Part shown: in pieces, positions 25,226 through 33,545 of the stretch
Layout: the number at the start of each line of letters is the position of its first letter
Position numbering within the stretch: the stretch's first letter is position 1
Source: Hymenobacter cyanobacteriorum
GTDB taxonomy: Bacteria > Bacteroidota > Bacteroidia > Cytophagales > Hymenobacteraceae
Length of the DNA stretch: 64,000 nt
Reading direction: 5' to 3'
NCBI RefSeq assembly: GCF_022631375.1
Contig: NZ_JALBGC010000005.1
Span: 349,544-413,543 of the forward strand
Translations under genes and position numbers: made by a program
The notes under the pieces: model-generated
Database searches by the model: none
What the model saw: only the letters and a program-made list of their open reading frames with translations
Told to the model about the DNA's origin: nothing

Positions 25226-27550
25226 ATGAAACAACTTCTCCCCATACTATCGGCCTGGGCGCTTATTCTTGGGCTTTTTTTGGTGACTTCCGCGGCTCAC
25301 GCACAAACCATGGCCGCCTTGCGTGGCAGCGTGGTCGACTCTCTATCGGGCCAGCCGCTGGCGGGCGTGAGCGTGGGCCTGCAGGGCCAGCCCGGCGGCA
25401 CGGCCACCGATGCGCTGGGCAATTTTCGGCTGAACGACGTACAGCCCGGCGCTCATACGCTGCGGGTGAGCGCGCTGGGCTACCGCGCCCAAGCCGTGCC
25501 TGTGACGGCGCGCGCCGGCGAAACCCAGCGCCTGACCGTGCGCGTGGCTACCACCACGCTCAGCCTCGCGGAAGTAACCGTGAGCCAGCCTCACGACCCC
25601 AACCAGAGCCTGGCCGCCATCTCGCACATCGACCAGTTGCTGCGGCCCGTGAACTCGGCCCAGGACCTGCTGCGGCTCGTGCCGGGCCTGTTCATTGCCC
25701 AGCATGCGGGTGGGGGCAAGGCCGAGCAGATTTTCCTGCGTGGCTTCGACTGCGACCACGGCACCGATTTCGCGGTAAGCGTGGACGGGCTGCCGGTGAA
25801 CATGGTGAGCCACGCGCACGGCCAGGGCTACGCCGATTTCCACTTCGTGATACCGGAAACAGTAGACCAACTGAAGGTGTACAAAGGCCCGTATGCGGCC
25901 CGGTTCGGCGATTTTGCCACGGCCGGCGCGGGCGAGTTCAGCACTAAAACCCGGCTCGAACACAGCCAGGTGAAGCTGGAGCTGGGCCAGTTCGACACCC
26001 GCCGGGCGCTGGTGATGCTCGACTTGTTGGGCAACGACCGCCACTTGCTCAGCAAGCGACCCGAGAGTGCCTACGTGGCCGCCGAATACAACTTCACCAA
26101 CGCCTATTTCGATGCGCCGCAGCACTTCAAGCGCTTCAACGGTATGGCCAAATACACGGGCCAGCTGTGCGAGAAAACCTCGCTCACGCTGCTGGGTTCG
26201 CATTTTACGTCGAACTGGGACGCCAGCGGGCAGGTGCCCGAGCGAGCCGTGCGCGACGGCCTCATCTCGCGCTACGGCAGCATCGACCCCACCGAGGGCG
26301 GCCGCACCAGCCGCACCAATGCCAGCGTGGTGCTCACCACCGCGCTGCCGCACGATGCCGTGCTGCGCCAGCAGGCCTACTACTCGAAGTACGATTTCAG
26401 CCTGTTTTCCAACTTCACGTTCTTCCTGCACGATTCGATAAACGGCGACCAAATCGACCAGACCGACGACCGGCACCTGTTCGGCTACTCGGCCACCTAC
26501 GAGCGCGACAACCAGCTGGGGGCCCGCAGCCTGCACAGTACGCTGGGCGTGGGCACCCGCAACGATTTCTCGACGCTGGGCCTGCGCCACACCGTGCGGC
26601 GGCAGGTGCTCGATACCATCAGCACGGGCCGCCTCTTCGAGCAAAACATCAATGTCTACCTTGACGAAACCCTGAGCCTTACCGACCGACTCACGGTGAA
26701 CGCGGCCGTGCGGGCCGACTTCTTCACCTTCGATTTCCGGGGCCGGGCTATTGATGAAGCCGCCGGGGTGCCCGCGCCGCTGGCGGGCCGCGTGGCCCGG
26801 GCCCGGGTGTCGCCTAAGCTTAACCTGTATTACCAGCTCACTCCGGCTGTGCAGCTGTTTGCGCGCTCGGGCTTTGGCTTCCATTCCAATGATGCGCGCG
26901 GCGTGATTCAGGGCCGCAATGCCAACGTGCTGCCCCGCGCTCTGGGCTCCGAAATCGGCAGCACGTTTAAGCCGCTGCCCAGCCTGGTGGTGAATGCGGC
27001 TCTCTGGAGCCTGCATTTGCAGGATGAACTGGTGTATGTGGGCGACGAGGCCGTGGTGGAAAGCACTGGCCCCACCCAGCGCTACGGGCTCGATTTGTCG
27101 GTGCGCTACCAAGTGGGCAGCCGCTGGTTTGCCGATGCCGACTTCAACTACAACCACGGCCGCCAGCTCGACGCGCCCGAAAAGGCCAACTACATCCCGC
27201 TCGCGCCCACCTTCACCAGCACCGGCGGCCTCACCTACAAAGCGCCCAAGGGCATGAGCGGCAGCCTGCGCTACCGCCACATCGACGACCGCCCGGCCAA
27301 TGACGACGGCAGCATTACGGCCCGTGGCTATTTCCTGCTCGATGCCGTGCTGGCCTACACCACGCCGCGCTTCCAGGTGGGCGCTTCAGCCGAAAACCTG
27401 CTGAATGTGGAATGGAACCAAGCCCAGTTTGCTACCCAAACCCGCCTGCTGAACACGCCAAAACCTGAACCCCTCGAAGGCATCGACGAGCTGCACTTCA
27501 CGCCCGGTACCCCGTTCTATGCCAAGCTGAACGTGAGCGTATTCTTCTAG
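25226..27550 (+). CDS. TonB-dependent outer-membrane receptor
   Basis: A 774-residue active-transport receptor. After a signal peptide (to about residue 26, HAQ) there is a carboxypeptidase-like regulatory domain (about 30-112, LRGSVVDSLSGQPLAGVSV), then the plug (about 120-240) and a beta barrel ending in the C-terminal aromatic residues of SVFF. The plug is unusual: RGFDCDHGTD (172-181) and VSHAHGQGYADFHF (194-207) put Cys, Asp and three His in the region that usually touches substrate, which suggests a metal or metal chelate. It follows the HupE-like and four-Cys genes on the same strand. The substrate is inferred, not shown. Confidence 0.92.
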   Translation: MKQLLPILSAWALILGLFLVTSAAHAQTMAALRGSVVDSLSGQPLAGVSVGLQGQPGGTATDALGNFRLNDVQPGAHTLRVSALGYRAQAVPVTARAGETQRLTVRVATTTLSLAEVTVSQPHDPNQSLAAISHIDQLLRPVNSAQDLLRLVPGLFIAQHAGGGKAEQIFLRGFDCDHGTDFAVSVDGLPVNMVSHAHGQGYADFHFVIPETVDQLKVYKGPYAARFGDFATAGAGEFSTKTRLEHSQVKLELGQFDTRRALVMLDLLGNDRHLLSKRPESAYVAAEYNFTNAYFDAPQHFKRFNGMAKYTGQLCEKTSLTLLGSHFTSNWDASGQVPERAVRDGLISRYGSIDPTEGGRTSRTNASVVLTTALPHDAVLRQQAYYSKYDFSLFSNFTFFLHDSINGDQIDQTDDRHLFGYSATYERDNQLGARSLHSTLGVGTRNDFSTLGLRHTVRRQVLDTISTGRLFEQNINVYLDETLSLTDRLTVNAAVRADFFTFDFRGRAIDEAAGVPAPLAGRVARARVSPKLNLYYQLTPAVQLFARSGFGFHSNDARGVIQGRNANVLPRALGSEIGSTFKPLPSLVVNAALWSLHLQDELVYVGDEAVVESTGPTQRYGLDLSVRYQVGSRWFADADFNYNHGRQLDAPEKANYIPLAPTFTSTGGLTYKAPKGMSGSLRYRHIDDRPANDDGSITARGYFLLDAVLAYTTPRFQVGASAENLLNVEWNQAQFATQTRLLNTPKPEPLEGIDELHFTPGTPFYAKLNVSVFF

Positions 27551-27581
27551 CCGGCGGCTAGTAGCCACATATAGTAGGCAC

Positions 27582-27617
27582 AAAAAAGCCTCTCCAGTTT
27601 CCCGGAGAGGCTTTTTG
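27582..27617. terminator. Bidirectional terminator between receptor and amylase genes
   Basis: AAAAAGCCTCTCC pairs with GGAGAGGCTTTTT around AGTTTCCC. A and T runs on both sides allow termination of both convergent genes. Confidence 0.9.
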
Positions 27618-27635
27618 CTGCTGCATGGAGCGTGC

Positions 27636-30023
27636 TTATTGCACTGCTACCTTCTGGCTCACGTGGAACTCGGGCACGCTCAGCTGGTAGATGCCAGCCG
27701 GTAGCTCCTTCTTCACGCCGAGCCGCAGCTCATTGGAGCCGTTGTAGAGGCGCACGGTTTCCTGGTGCACCAGGCGGCCCATCAGGTCGTGCAGCTGCAC
27801 GGTGGCGGCCTGCTCGCGGTTGGCGGTAATCACCACGTCGATGCGGTCGGCGGCGGTAGGGTTGGGGTACACCAGCACTTCGGCGGTGGCGGCTTCTGGG
27901 GCGGTGGCCAGCGCGTTGGCGTCGCGGCGGCCGGTCATGGCGCCGGTTACCACGGTGGGGGCGGTGTAGGTCACTTTCACGAAGGCGCCCTGCGTGGGGT
28001 TGGCGGTGCTGGCGTTTTTGGCTTTCAGCGTGTACCAGCCCTCGGTGGTGGGCGTGTAGGTGCCCGTGAGGTTGCCAGTGCCGGTCTGGCTGCTCACCAC
28101 GGTGCCGGCGCTGTTCAGCACGGCCACCGTGAGGCTGCGGGTGGCATCGGTGGGGAAGAGGCTGTAGGTAATGGATTTGTTGGCGGCGCCGTAGATGCGG
28201 CCGGCCGTGCGGTAGGCGGTGCTGGCGGCGGGCAGTGCGCCGCCCTGCATCAGCGAGCGGCTGTCAGAATCGCCAAGGTCGTTGGCCAGTTCCCATTCCT
28301 GGGTGGTGGTCAGGGCCGGGCGGGTGTAGCCGGTGGTGGCGTTGGTGGGCGCCCACACCGAGTAGCCGCGGCGGCCGCCGGCGGCCGTGCCGTTGCAGGG
28401 CGGCGTATTAATGGCCACGGTTTGCGACCCGCTCACCGTCACGGTGGCAGTGCCGTTGGCGCCGGAATAGTCCTTCAGCACGGTGCCCGGGGCAAAATCG
28501 CAGCTCACCGTGTTGTTCTGCCAGGTGCTGTAGTTGTCGTTGATGCCGATGATGGCCTTGGTGCTGCGCTCAATCACGAGGTGGTCGGCGGCCTGGTAGC
28601 GCACCTTGTAGGCGCCGTCCTTGAAGTGCAGGTTCTGGTGGCACCACACCAGGTTCACGAGGTCGTCGCGGGTGGGCAGGTCGGTGGTGCTTTTGGGGCT
28701 GTGGCTGTAGCGCTTGCTGGTGTTGCCCACGTTGAACACGTCCTCAAAAAAGAGCATCGGCGAGCCGTCCATGGCCAGCGCAGCGGCATACACGGCCGAG
28801 AGGCGCGGGTCGAACGGGTCGATGTGCGGGGCCAGCTCCGAGCCGGTGTTCCAGCCGGTGTAGTTGCCGTTGGCGTCGGTCTGCGGGCGCATGGTGTCGT
28901 GGTTGTTCACGAATGGCACCGTGCGGTGCACGTAGGTGCCGCCAATGTTCACCACCCGCGTGCCCTGCTGGTAGCCGGGCAGCGTGCCAATGTCGAAGCT
29001 GCCGCCCTGGCTCACAATGTTGTACAAGCCGTTGCGCAGCGAAAAATCGAACGTGCCCGAACGGTTCTGCACGTTGCTCACCCAGCCGTCCATCTGCGCC
29101 GCCGAGCCCACCCATTCGCCCACGGCGTACATGGTGGCCCCGCCGCTGGCCCAGCCGGCGTTGCTTTGCAGGTTATACAGGAAATCCTCCGAGGCAAAAT
29201 CCGGAAAGTGCTTCACCGCATCCAGCCGCACGCCATCGAAGCCTACTTGTTTCTTGTACCACACCAGCCAGTTGCGGTTGCCGGTGCGCATGTAGTCGCT
29301 GGCCTGCACGGGGTTGTAGGTGGTGGCGTTGGAGCTTTGGCCGTACGAGCCCGAATAGTAGCTGATGTCGGGCCCGAAGTACGTCGCGTTCCAGTCGCCC
29401 GAAGTCAAGTTGTTGCCGGGGTTGGGGTTGAAGTTCTGCCAGTTTTTGGCAAAGCGGCCGCTGCGGCCGTAGTAGTCGGCGGCGCTTTCGTCGCTCACCG
29501 GCCGGCCGTAGCTCACGTAGCGGAAGTTCTTGTATTTGCTGGTGCTGCCATCGTCCCAGGCCCCCGGGTCCTGCCCGCCCGCGCCGTTCGAGGAGCCGGC
29601 CCCGTCGTTGTGGTTCAGCACCACATCCTGAATCACCTCCACGCCGTTGGCGTGCAGCACGGCCACGGCGCGCAGCAGCTCGTCCTTGGTGCCCATGCGG
29701 GTAGCCAAGAAGCCTTTCTGCCACTTATCGCCCAGATCGTAGTTGTCGAAAGGGGAGTAGCCGTTGCCCTGGTTGGCGTTTTTGATGGTGGGCGGAATCC
29801 AGACCGCGTCCACGCCCATGCTTTTCAGGCGCGGGGCCAGGTCGGCCAGGTAGTTGGCCCAGCCGTTGGGGTAGTTCGAGTTCCAGAAGTCCCACCAGAA
29901 GCCCTGCATCACTACTTTTTGGGCGTGGGCGCTCTGGTTGCCGGCCCCCAGCAGGGCCATTGCCAAAGCCAGCGTGAACCGGAATCGTTTGCGGAATGGA
30001 AAATGAGAAGAAAAGTGCATCAT
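27636..30023 (-). CDS. Secreted alpha-amylase (GH13) with T9SS sorting domain
   Basis: Extracellular starch hydrolase of 795 residues. A signal peptide occupies about residues 1-35 (cleavage near SAHAQ). The GH13 barrel shows DVVLNH (133-138), the nucleophile Asp268 in GFDGVRLDAVKH, the acid/base Glu303 in VGEW and Asp376 in FVNNHD. A beta-sandwich domain C follows, then a region of about 70 residues resembling a pre-peptidase-type domain (SLTVAVLNSAGTVVSSQTG). A T9SS type A sorting domain forms the last 80 residues (LVYPNPTAADRIDVVI to GIYQLSVPEFHVSQKVAVQ). The HN-D spacing and WWDFWNSNYPNGW beginning suit the bacterial GH13_5-like group. It stands alone, convergent with the receptor gene, so no sus-like operon is visible. 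Confidence 0.93.
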   Translation of the reverse strand: MMHFSSHFPFRKRFRFTLALAMALLGAGNQSAHAQKVVMQGFWWDFWNSNYPNGWANYLADLAPRLKSMGVDAVWIPPTIKNANQGNGYSPFDNYDLGDKWQKGFLATRMGTKDELLRAVAVLHANGVEVIQDVVLNHNDGAGSSNGAGGQDPGAWDDGSTSKYKNFRYVSYGRPVSDESAADYYGRSGRFAKNWQNFNPNPGNNLTSGDWNATYFGPDISYYSGSYGQSSNATTYNPVQASDYMRTGNRNWLVWYKKQVGFDGVRLDAVKHFPDFASEDFLYNLQSNAGWASGGATMYAVGEWVGSAAQMDGWVSNVQNRSGTFDFSLRNGLYNIVSQGGSFDIGTLPGYQQGTRVVNIGGTYVHRTVPFVNNHDTMRPQTDANGNYTGWNTGSELAPHIDPFDPRLSAVYAAALAMDGSPMLFFEDVFNVGNTSKRYSHSPKSTTDLPTRDDLVNLVWCHQNLHFKDGAYKVRYQAADHLVIERSTKAIIGINDNYSTWQNNTVSCDFAPGTVLKDYSGANGTATVTVSGSQTVAINTPPCNGTAAGGRRGYSVWAPTNATTGYTRPALTTTQEWELANDLGDSDSRSLMQGGALPAASTAYRTAGRIYGAANKSITYSLFPTDATRSLTVAVLNSAGTVVSSQTGTGNLTGTYTPTTEGWYTLKAKNASTANPTQGAFVKVTYTAPTVVTGAMTGRRDANALATAPEAATAEVLVYPNPTAADRIDVVITANREQAATVQLHDLMGRLVHQETVRLYNGSNELRLGVKKELPAGIYQLSVPEFHVSQKVAVQ

Positions 30024-30348
30024 GTGTGGGAATTGGGTTTTGTGAGGAAAAAGAGCAGTGTCAGGTATTAGTCAAGCACAACCTCGAAACAAGGATTATG
30101 CGCCTGATTGGGGCTTCAAGGTAAAATGAATGACCTGAATGGCCTTCGAATGACAAAATGTTGTCTGCGCATTCGATTGCATTTTTTGGATAATTGTGCT
30201 ATCCGGGTATTTATTGTTCACCAGTTCTTCGCCGAGCTGTAGTGTTGAGCTTCATTGGCGGCTATTCCTCGGCCTAATTTCTTGCCCATGCCGGCCGGCG
30301 TGTCGACCAGTAATTGGTCGCTGCGGCAGCATGCCGTAATTTCAGCCC
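30024..30348. other. Divergent intergenic region
   Basis: About 325 bases between the divergent amylase and L,D-transpeptidase genes, AT-richer than the coding flanks. It must hold both promoters, but I find no exact TAnnTTTG box. GGATAATTGTGCTATCC near 30188-30205 is a small imperfect palindrome that could be an operator. Confidence 0.4.
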
Positions 30349-31230
30349 ATGGTTAGGTTGAGCGCATCGTGGAGTATTGCCAAAAAGGTCGCTGAAAAGG
30401 CGCATGTAGTAAGTTGCCTGGCCGTGGGGCTGCTAGTGGCCTCCTGCCAGCTGCGGGCCGAGGAATCGCAGGTTCCGGGCCGCAATCAGGTATCGGCCGC
30501 CGCGCCCCTGGCATCTACCGCGGCATTTGAACCAGCCGTGCCGTTGCCCGATTCGCTCCGCCTCACGCCGGTGCCGGCCCTGACCGCCGTGCCCGATACC
30601 CTGCGCCAGGCCATTCAGCAGCTGCACGCTGCCCTTGGCCCCGCCGCCGCTGAGCTGCGCCCGGAGGTGCTGGAGCAGGCTTGCGTGGGCTACCTCACGC
30701 TGCACCCCACCGGCCGCATCGAGCGCGCCGGCCTGCTGGCCGTGGCCGATATGGACCTGCCCAACACCACCGAGCGCCTCTGGGTTATCGACCTGAAAGC
30801 AGCCAAGGTGCTGCACCGCAGCCTCGTGGCCCACGGCGCGGGCTCGGGCCACCTGCGCGCCCGCCACTTCTCCAACCAGGAATCCTCGGCCTGCACTTCG
30901 CTGGGTTTCTACCGCACGGGCGCCACCTACGACGGCATTCACGGCTACTCGCGTCGCATCGAAGGACTCGACAAGGGCCAGAACGCCAATGCCTTCGACC
31001 GCTACGTGGTGCTGCACGCCGCCGACTATGCCAGCCCGAAATACGTGCAGCAAAACGGCCACCTGGGCTACAGCCGCGGCTGCCCGGCGCTGCCGCCCGA
31101 GCAGTTCAAAGACATCATTGCCACGCTGCGGGTGGGCAGCATGCTGCTCGTGAGCGGCCCCGGCCTGGCCTCGCGCTGGCTCGATGGCGGGGCTGCCGGG
31201 CGGCGCTTTGTGCAGCGCGGCTGGCGCTAG
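30349..31230 (+). CDS. Murein L,D-transpeptidase (YkuD_2-type), paralogue A
   Basis: Probably forms or exchanges 3-3 peptide cross-links or attaches proteins to peptidoglycan in the periplasm. The 293-residue protein has an N-terminal hydrophobic export segment (about 20-35, CLAVGLLVASC), with the serine- and cysteine-containing LLVASC resembling a lipobox. A variable linker follows, then the catalytic domain with LWVIDLKAAKVLHRSLVAHG, SLGFYRTG, VVLHAADYASP and the active-site motif SRGCPALP (Cys245). These are features of the YkuD_2 family common in Bacteroidota. It is followed 148 bases later by a paralogue with the same catalytic domain. Confidence 0.88.
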   Translation: MVRLSASWSIAKKVAEKAHVVSCLAVGLLVASCQLRAEESQVPGRNQVSAAAPLASTAAFEPAVPLPDSLRLTPVPALTAVPDTLRQAIQQLHAALGPAAAELRPEVLEQACVGYLTLHPTGRIERAGLLAVADMDLPNTTERLWVIDLKAAKVLHRSLVAHGAGSGHLRARHFSNQESSACTSLGFYRTGATYDGIHGYSRRIEGLDKGQNANAFDRYVVLHAADYASPKYVQQNGHLGYSRGCPALPPEQFKDIIATLRVGSMLLVSGPGLASRWLDGGAAGRRFVQRGWR

Positions 31231-31294
31231 CCGGGCGGCCGGGCCGGGCCCGGGGGGAATCATTTGAACAAGCAGGGGGTTTAAGAATAGCCAT

Positions 31295-31310
31295 CGGGAT
31301 TTGAATCCCG
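31295..31310. repeat. Small palindrome between the two transpeptidase genes
   Basis: CGGGAT TTGA ATCCCG forms a 6-base-pair hairpin. It resembles a tRNA T-arm but has no tRNA around it. Confidence 0.5.
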
Positions 31311-31378
31311 TATAAAGCACCAGAAGCAGTGGTTGCAAGCGCAACAACGGCTTCTGTTCACCATCAGCTACTTCGATT

Positions 31379-32227
31379 ATGCACCAGCACCAGCCCAGCA
31401 TTGTTCAGCGCAAACGCAAAAGCCTGCGTCGTCAGCGTTTGGCGCGCCGCGTTCTGCCGTTTCTGGCGTCGTTGTTCTTAGCTACGCCGCTGGCCGGCAA
31501 CATTCAGCAGTCGATGGCCGGCGGCTCGCGCAACGAATTGCGCATGCCTAAAATGGATTTTTCGCCCAAAGCCCAGTTTGACCAAACGCTGCGCGCTACC
31601 TACAACGCCCTTGGGGCCGAGCAGGAAGGGCTGCGTTTTGAAACCTTTGCCAAAGCCATGACCGGCTACCTCAACCTGCGCCAAGCCGGCAAGCTGGCCG
31701 AGGATAAGCAGACGCTGACGGTGGTCGACTTTGACCTGCCCAGCACCGAAAAGCGCCTCTGGGTGCTCGATTTGGCTAAAAACGAAATTCTGTTCCACAC
31801 GCTCGTGGCCCACGGCCACAACTCGGGTGAGAACGAAGCCACGAACTTTTCCAACACCGACCAGAGCAACATGAGCAGCCTGGGCTTCTATGCCACGGGC
31901 GGCGAATACGAGGGCAAGCACGGCCACTCGCTCCGTCTCGAAGGCCTGGACGAAGGCTACAATACCAACGCCGCCGCCCGCTCGGTGGTGATGCACGGCG
32001 CCGACTACGTGAGCGAGGACTTTATTAAGCAAAACGGCCGTTTGGGCCGCAGCCTCGGCTGCCCGGCCCTGCCAATGGACCAGTATTCGCAGATTATTGA
32101 TGCCGTGAATGGCGGCACCTGCCTGTTCCTGAACAAGTCGAACGCTGGCTATACTTCGCAGTATCTGAACCAGGACGTGGCCATTGCTGCTCTGGTGCCG
32201 CAGGCGCACACCGGTCAGGTATCATAG
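31379..32227 (+). CDS. Murein L,D-transpeptidase (YkuD_2-type), paralogue B
   Basis: A 282-residue relative of the preceding gene. The N-terminus is strongly basic (QRKRKSLRRQRLARR), then a hydrophobic export segment (VLPFLASLFLATPLAG). The catalytic domain shows LWVLDLAKNEILFHTLVAHG, SLGFYATGGEYEGKHGHSL, VVMHGADYVSEDF and GRSLGCPALP (Cys228). It keeps every motif seen in the first copy, but the sequences have diverged over most of their length, so the duplication is not recent. It is followed by a long nested hairpin. Role as for paralogue A; the two may differ in timing or substrate. Confidence 0.88.
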   Translation: MHQHQPSIVQRKRKSLRRQRLARRVLPFLASLFLATPLAGNIQQSMAGGSRNELRMPKMDFSPKAQFDQTLRATYNALGAEQEGLRFETFAKAMTGYLNLRQAGKLAEDKQTLTVVDFDLPSTEKRLWVLDLAKNEILFHTLVAHGHNSGENEATNFSNTDQSNMSSLGFYATGGEYEGKHGHSLRLEGLDEGYNTNAAARSVVMHGADYVSEDFIKQNGRLGRSLGCPALPMDQYSQIIDAVNGGTCLFLNKSNAGYTSQYLNQDVAIAALVPQAHTGQVS

Positions 32228-32241
32228 CAACTTAGTGGCGC

Positions 32242-32307
32242 CAACGCGCTGAACGGCAACGGGTCCCACGTAGCAATACGTGGCACCAGTTGCCGTTCAG
32301 CGCGTTG
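32242..32307. terminator. Long nested hairpin between convergent genes
   Basis: Perfect 19-base arms CAACGCGCTGAACGGCAAC and GTTGCCGTTCAGCGCGTTG enclose a second hairpin (CCACGT...ACGTGG). It closes the transpeptidase gene and the minus-strand T9SS gene. There is no T run, so it may act as a structural element as well as a terminator. Confidence 0.75.
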
Positions 32308-32315
32308 TTGAAGTA

Positions 32316-33107
32316 TTATTCCCGAATTAGTTTTCGGTACAAGCACGCACCGTTTGGCTGTTGCAACTCCAGCAAATACATCCCGGGGGCCAGTGCTTGG
32401 CTGCTGATGAAAGCGGTGCCGGTGACGACGCCAGAGTCGAGGCGTCGGCCGGTTGCATCCAGTAATTGGTAGCGGGCAGCTCCTTGCAGTGTCCAGCCAG
32501 TGGTAGCCGGGTTTGGAAACACCAAAACTTCGGCAGCTGCCTGCCGAACTGCTCCTGCCAGTGCCTGCGAGGCTTGGCCATAAAAATTGACGGTGCTGGT
32601 GCCACTGCCGTAGTAGCTGGCTTTGACGTTGAACCACCAGTAGCGCCACCGGCCGGCGGTGTTTTTCCGGATAACGACATATCCAGGCTGGCCGTCGCGA
32701 AAAAAGCCCCGCCCACCAAGGCCGCCGTTCCCAAGCACGGTGTATGCCACGTAGCCCCCGTTCGTCGCCCACCGCACGGCCCGCGAAATGGGCTGCCCGG
32801 CCTGGTACCGGTGAGCACTGTCGTACTCCATGGAATCGAGGGCTAATTCTAGGCCGACGGCGGGCGTAACGTAAAACGTTCGGATAGTAGGCATCCCTTG
32901 GGTGCTCGCATAAGAATTCGAGTCGGTAAACGTGAGGTCCGGCTGGGCGTCTCCGTCAACGTCAATTGCCAAGGCGTCAGGATTGGCAGCCGGTTGCCAG
33001 TTCAGAGCAACGGTAGGGGCACTGGCCGGATGCACCACCTGCCCGACTGCGGCGAAAGTAGTCAGCAGCCCTGCGCAAGTTGACAAAGTCGACGCGGAAA
33101 GGTTCAT
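32316..33107 (-). CDS. T9SS-sorted secreted protein of unknown function
   Basis: A 263-residue protein with an N-terminal export signal (to about residue 23, AAVGQ). A calcium-loop-like DVDGDAQPDLTFTD segment (about 49-62) follows, then a beta-rich body with aromatic motifs (WRYWWFNVKASYYG). The last 75 residues form a T9SS type A sorting domain (VLVFPNPATTGWTLQG to GMYLLELQQPNG). The DVDGD segment resembles FG-GAP or thrombospondin-type calcium sites. I do not recognise a named family for the central region. It stands alone with its own transcription, convergent with the transpeptidase gene. Confidence 0.78.
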   Translation of the reverse strand: MNLSASTLSTCAGLLTTFAAVGQVVHPASAPTVALNWQPAANPDALAIDVDGDAQPDLTFTDSNSYASTQGMPTIRTFYVTPAVGLELALDSMEYDSAHRYQAGQPISRAVRWATNGGYVAYTVLGNGGLGGRGFFRDGQPGYVVIRKNTAGRWRYWWFNVKASYYGSGTSTVNFYGQASQALAGAVRQAAAEVLVFPNPATTGWTLQGAARYQLLDATGRRLDSGVVTGTAFISSQALAPGMYLLELQQPNGACLYRKLIRE

Positions 33108-33545
33108 TGAGCACTAAGGGTTAAAGGTGGTATCGGAAAGATAATGATAAACAGCGCGTCGCCGTGTAGTAAGGCACTGGCGGCAATACTAGGCTGGTTT
33201 GGACCGGCTTTCAGTACAAAGGTTAGCTGTCGCCGCTGTTGGAACGTTCTGCTCCGAAAACCGTGGGTTTGGGTCCGCAAATAATACTGGTATTCTCAGT
33301 GTATGCGCTGTGCTGTTGATAGATATGCCCGATGGCAGTGTTGGCGTTGTAAAAAGCATTGGCCACCCGCTAACCGAACAGCAACCGCCGCCGAACCGTG
33401 GGCATCAAGCTTTTGCTTTCGCCAACCTTGGAACCCAAGTGGGAGTATTGAGGCGATAACCTCGACGCTGTGGGCCAGTTGCCCACACGAACAAGCCGAG
33501 TAGTAATTCTTTCATGCTTTTGGCCCTCTCGGGCCGCTCCATGGT
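33108..33545. other. Gene-free stretch of atypical composition
   Basis: About 440 bases with more A and T and less codon bias than the flanks. A plus-strand frame of 86 codons (33199-33459) has no recognisable domain. I see no strong hairpin, repeat copy or transposon end. It could be a decayed gene or long regulatory region; nothing in it is assignable. Confidence 0.4.

Noticed and set aside
27765..30071. A 768-codon plus-strand frame opposite the amylase gene
   Set aside because: The amylase has all catalytic motifs; this frame is a low-complexity shadow rich in Val, Gly and His.
31295..31310. Possible tRNA T-arm
   Set aside because: The hairpin resembles a T-arm, but no acceptor, anticodon or D arms fold around it and the G53 position does not fit.
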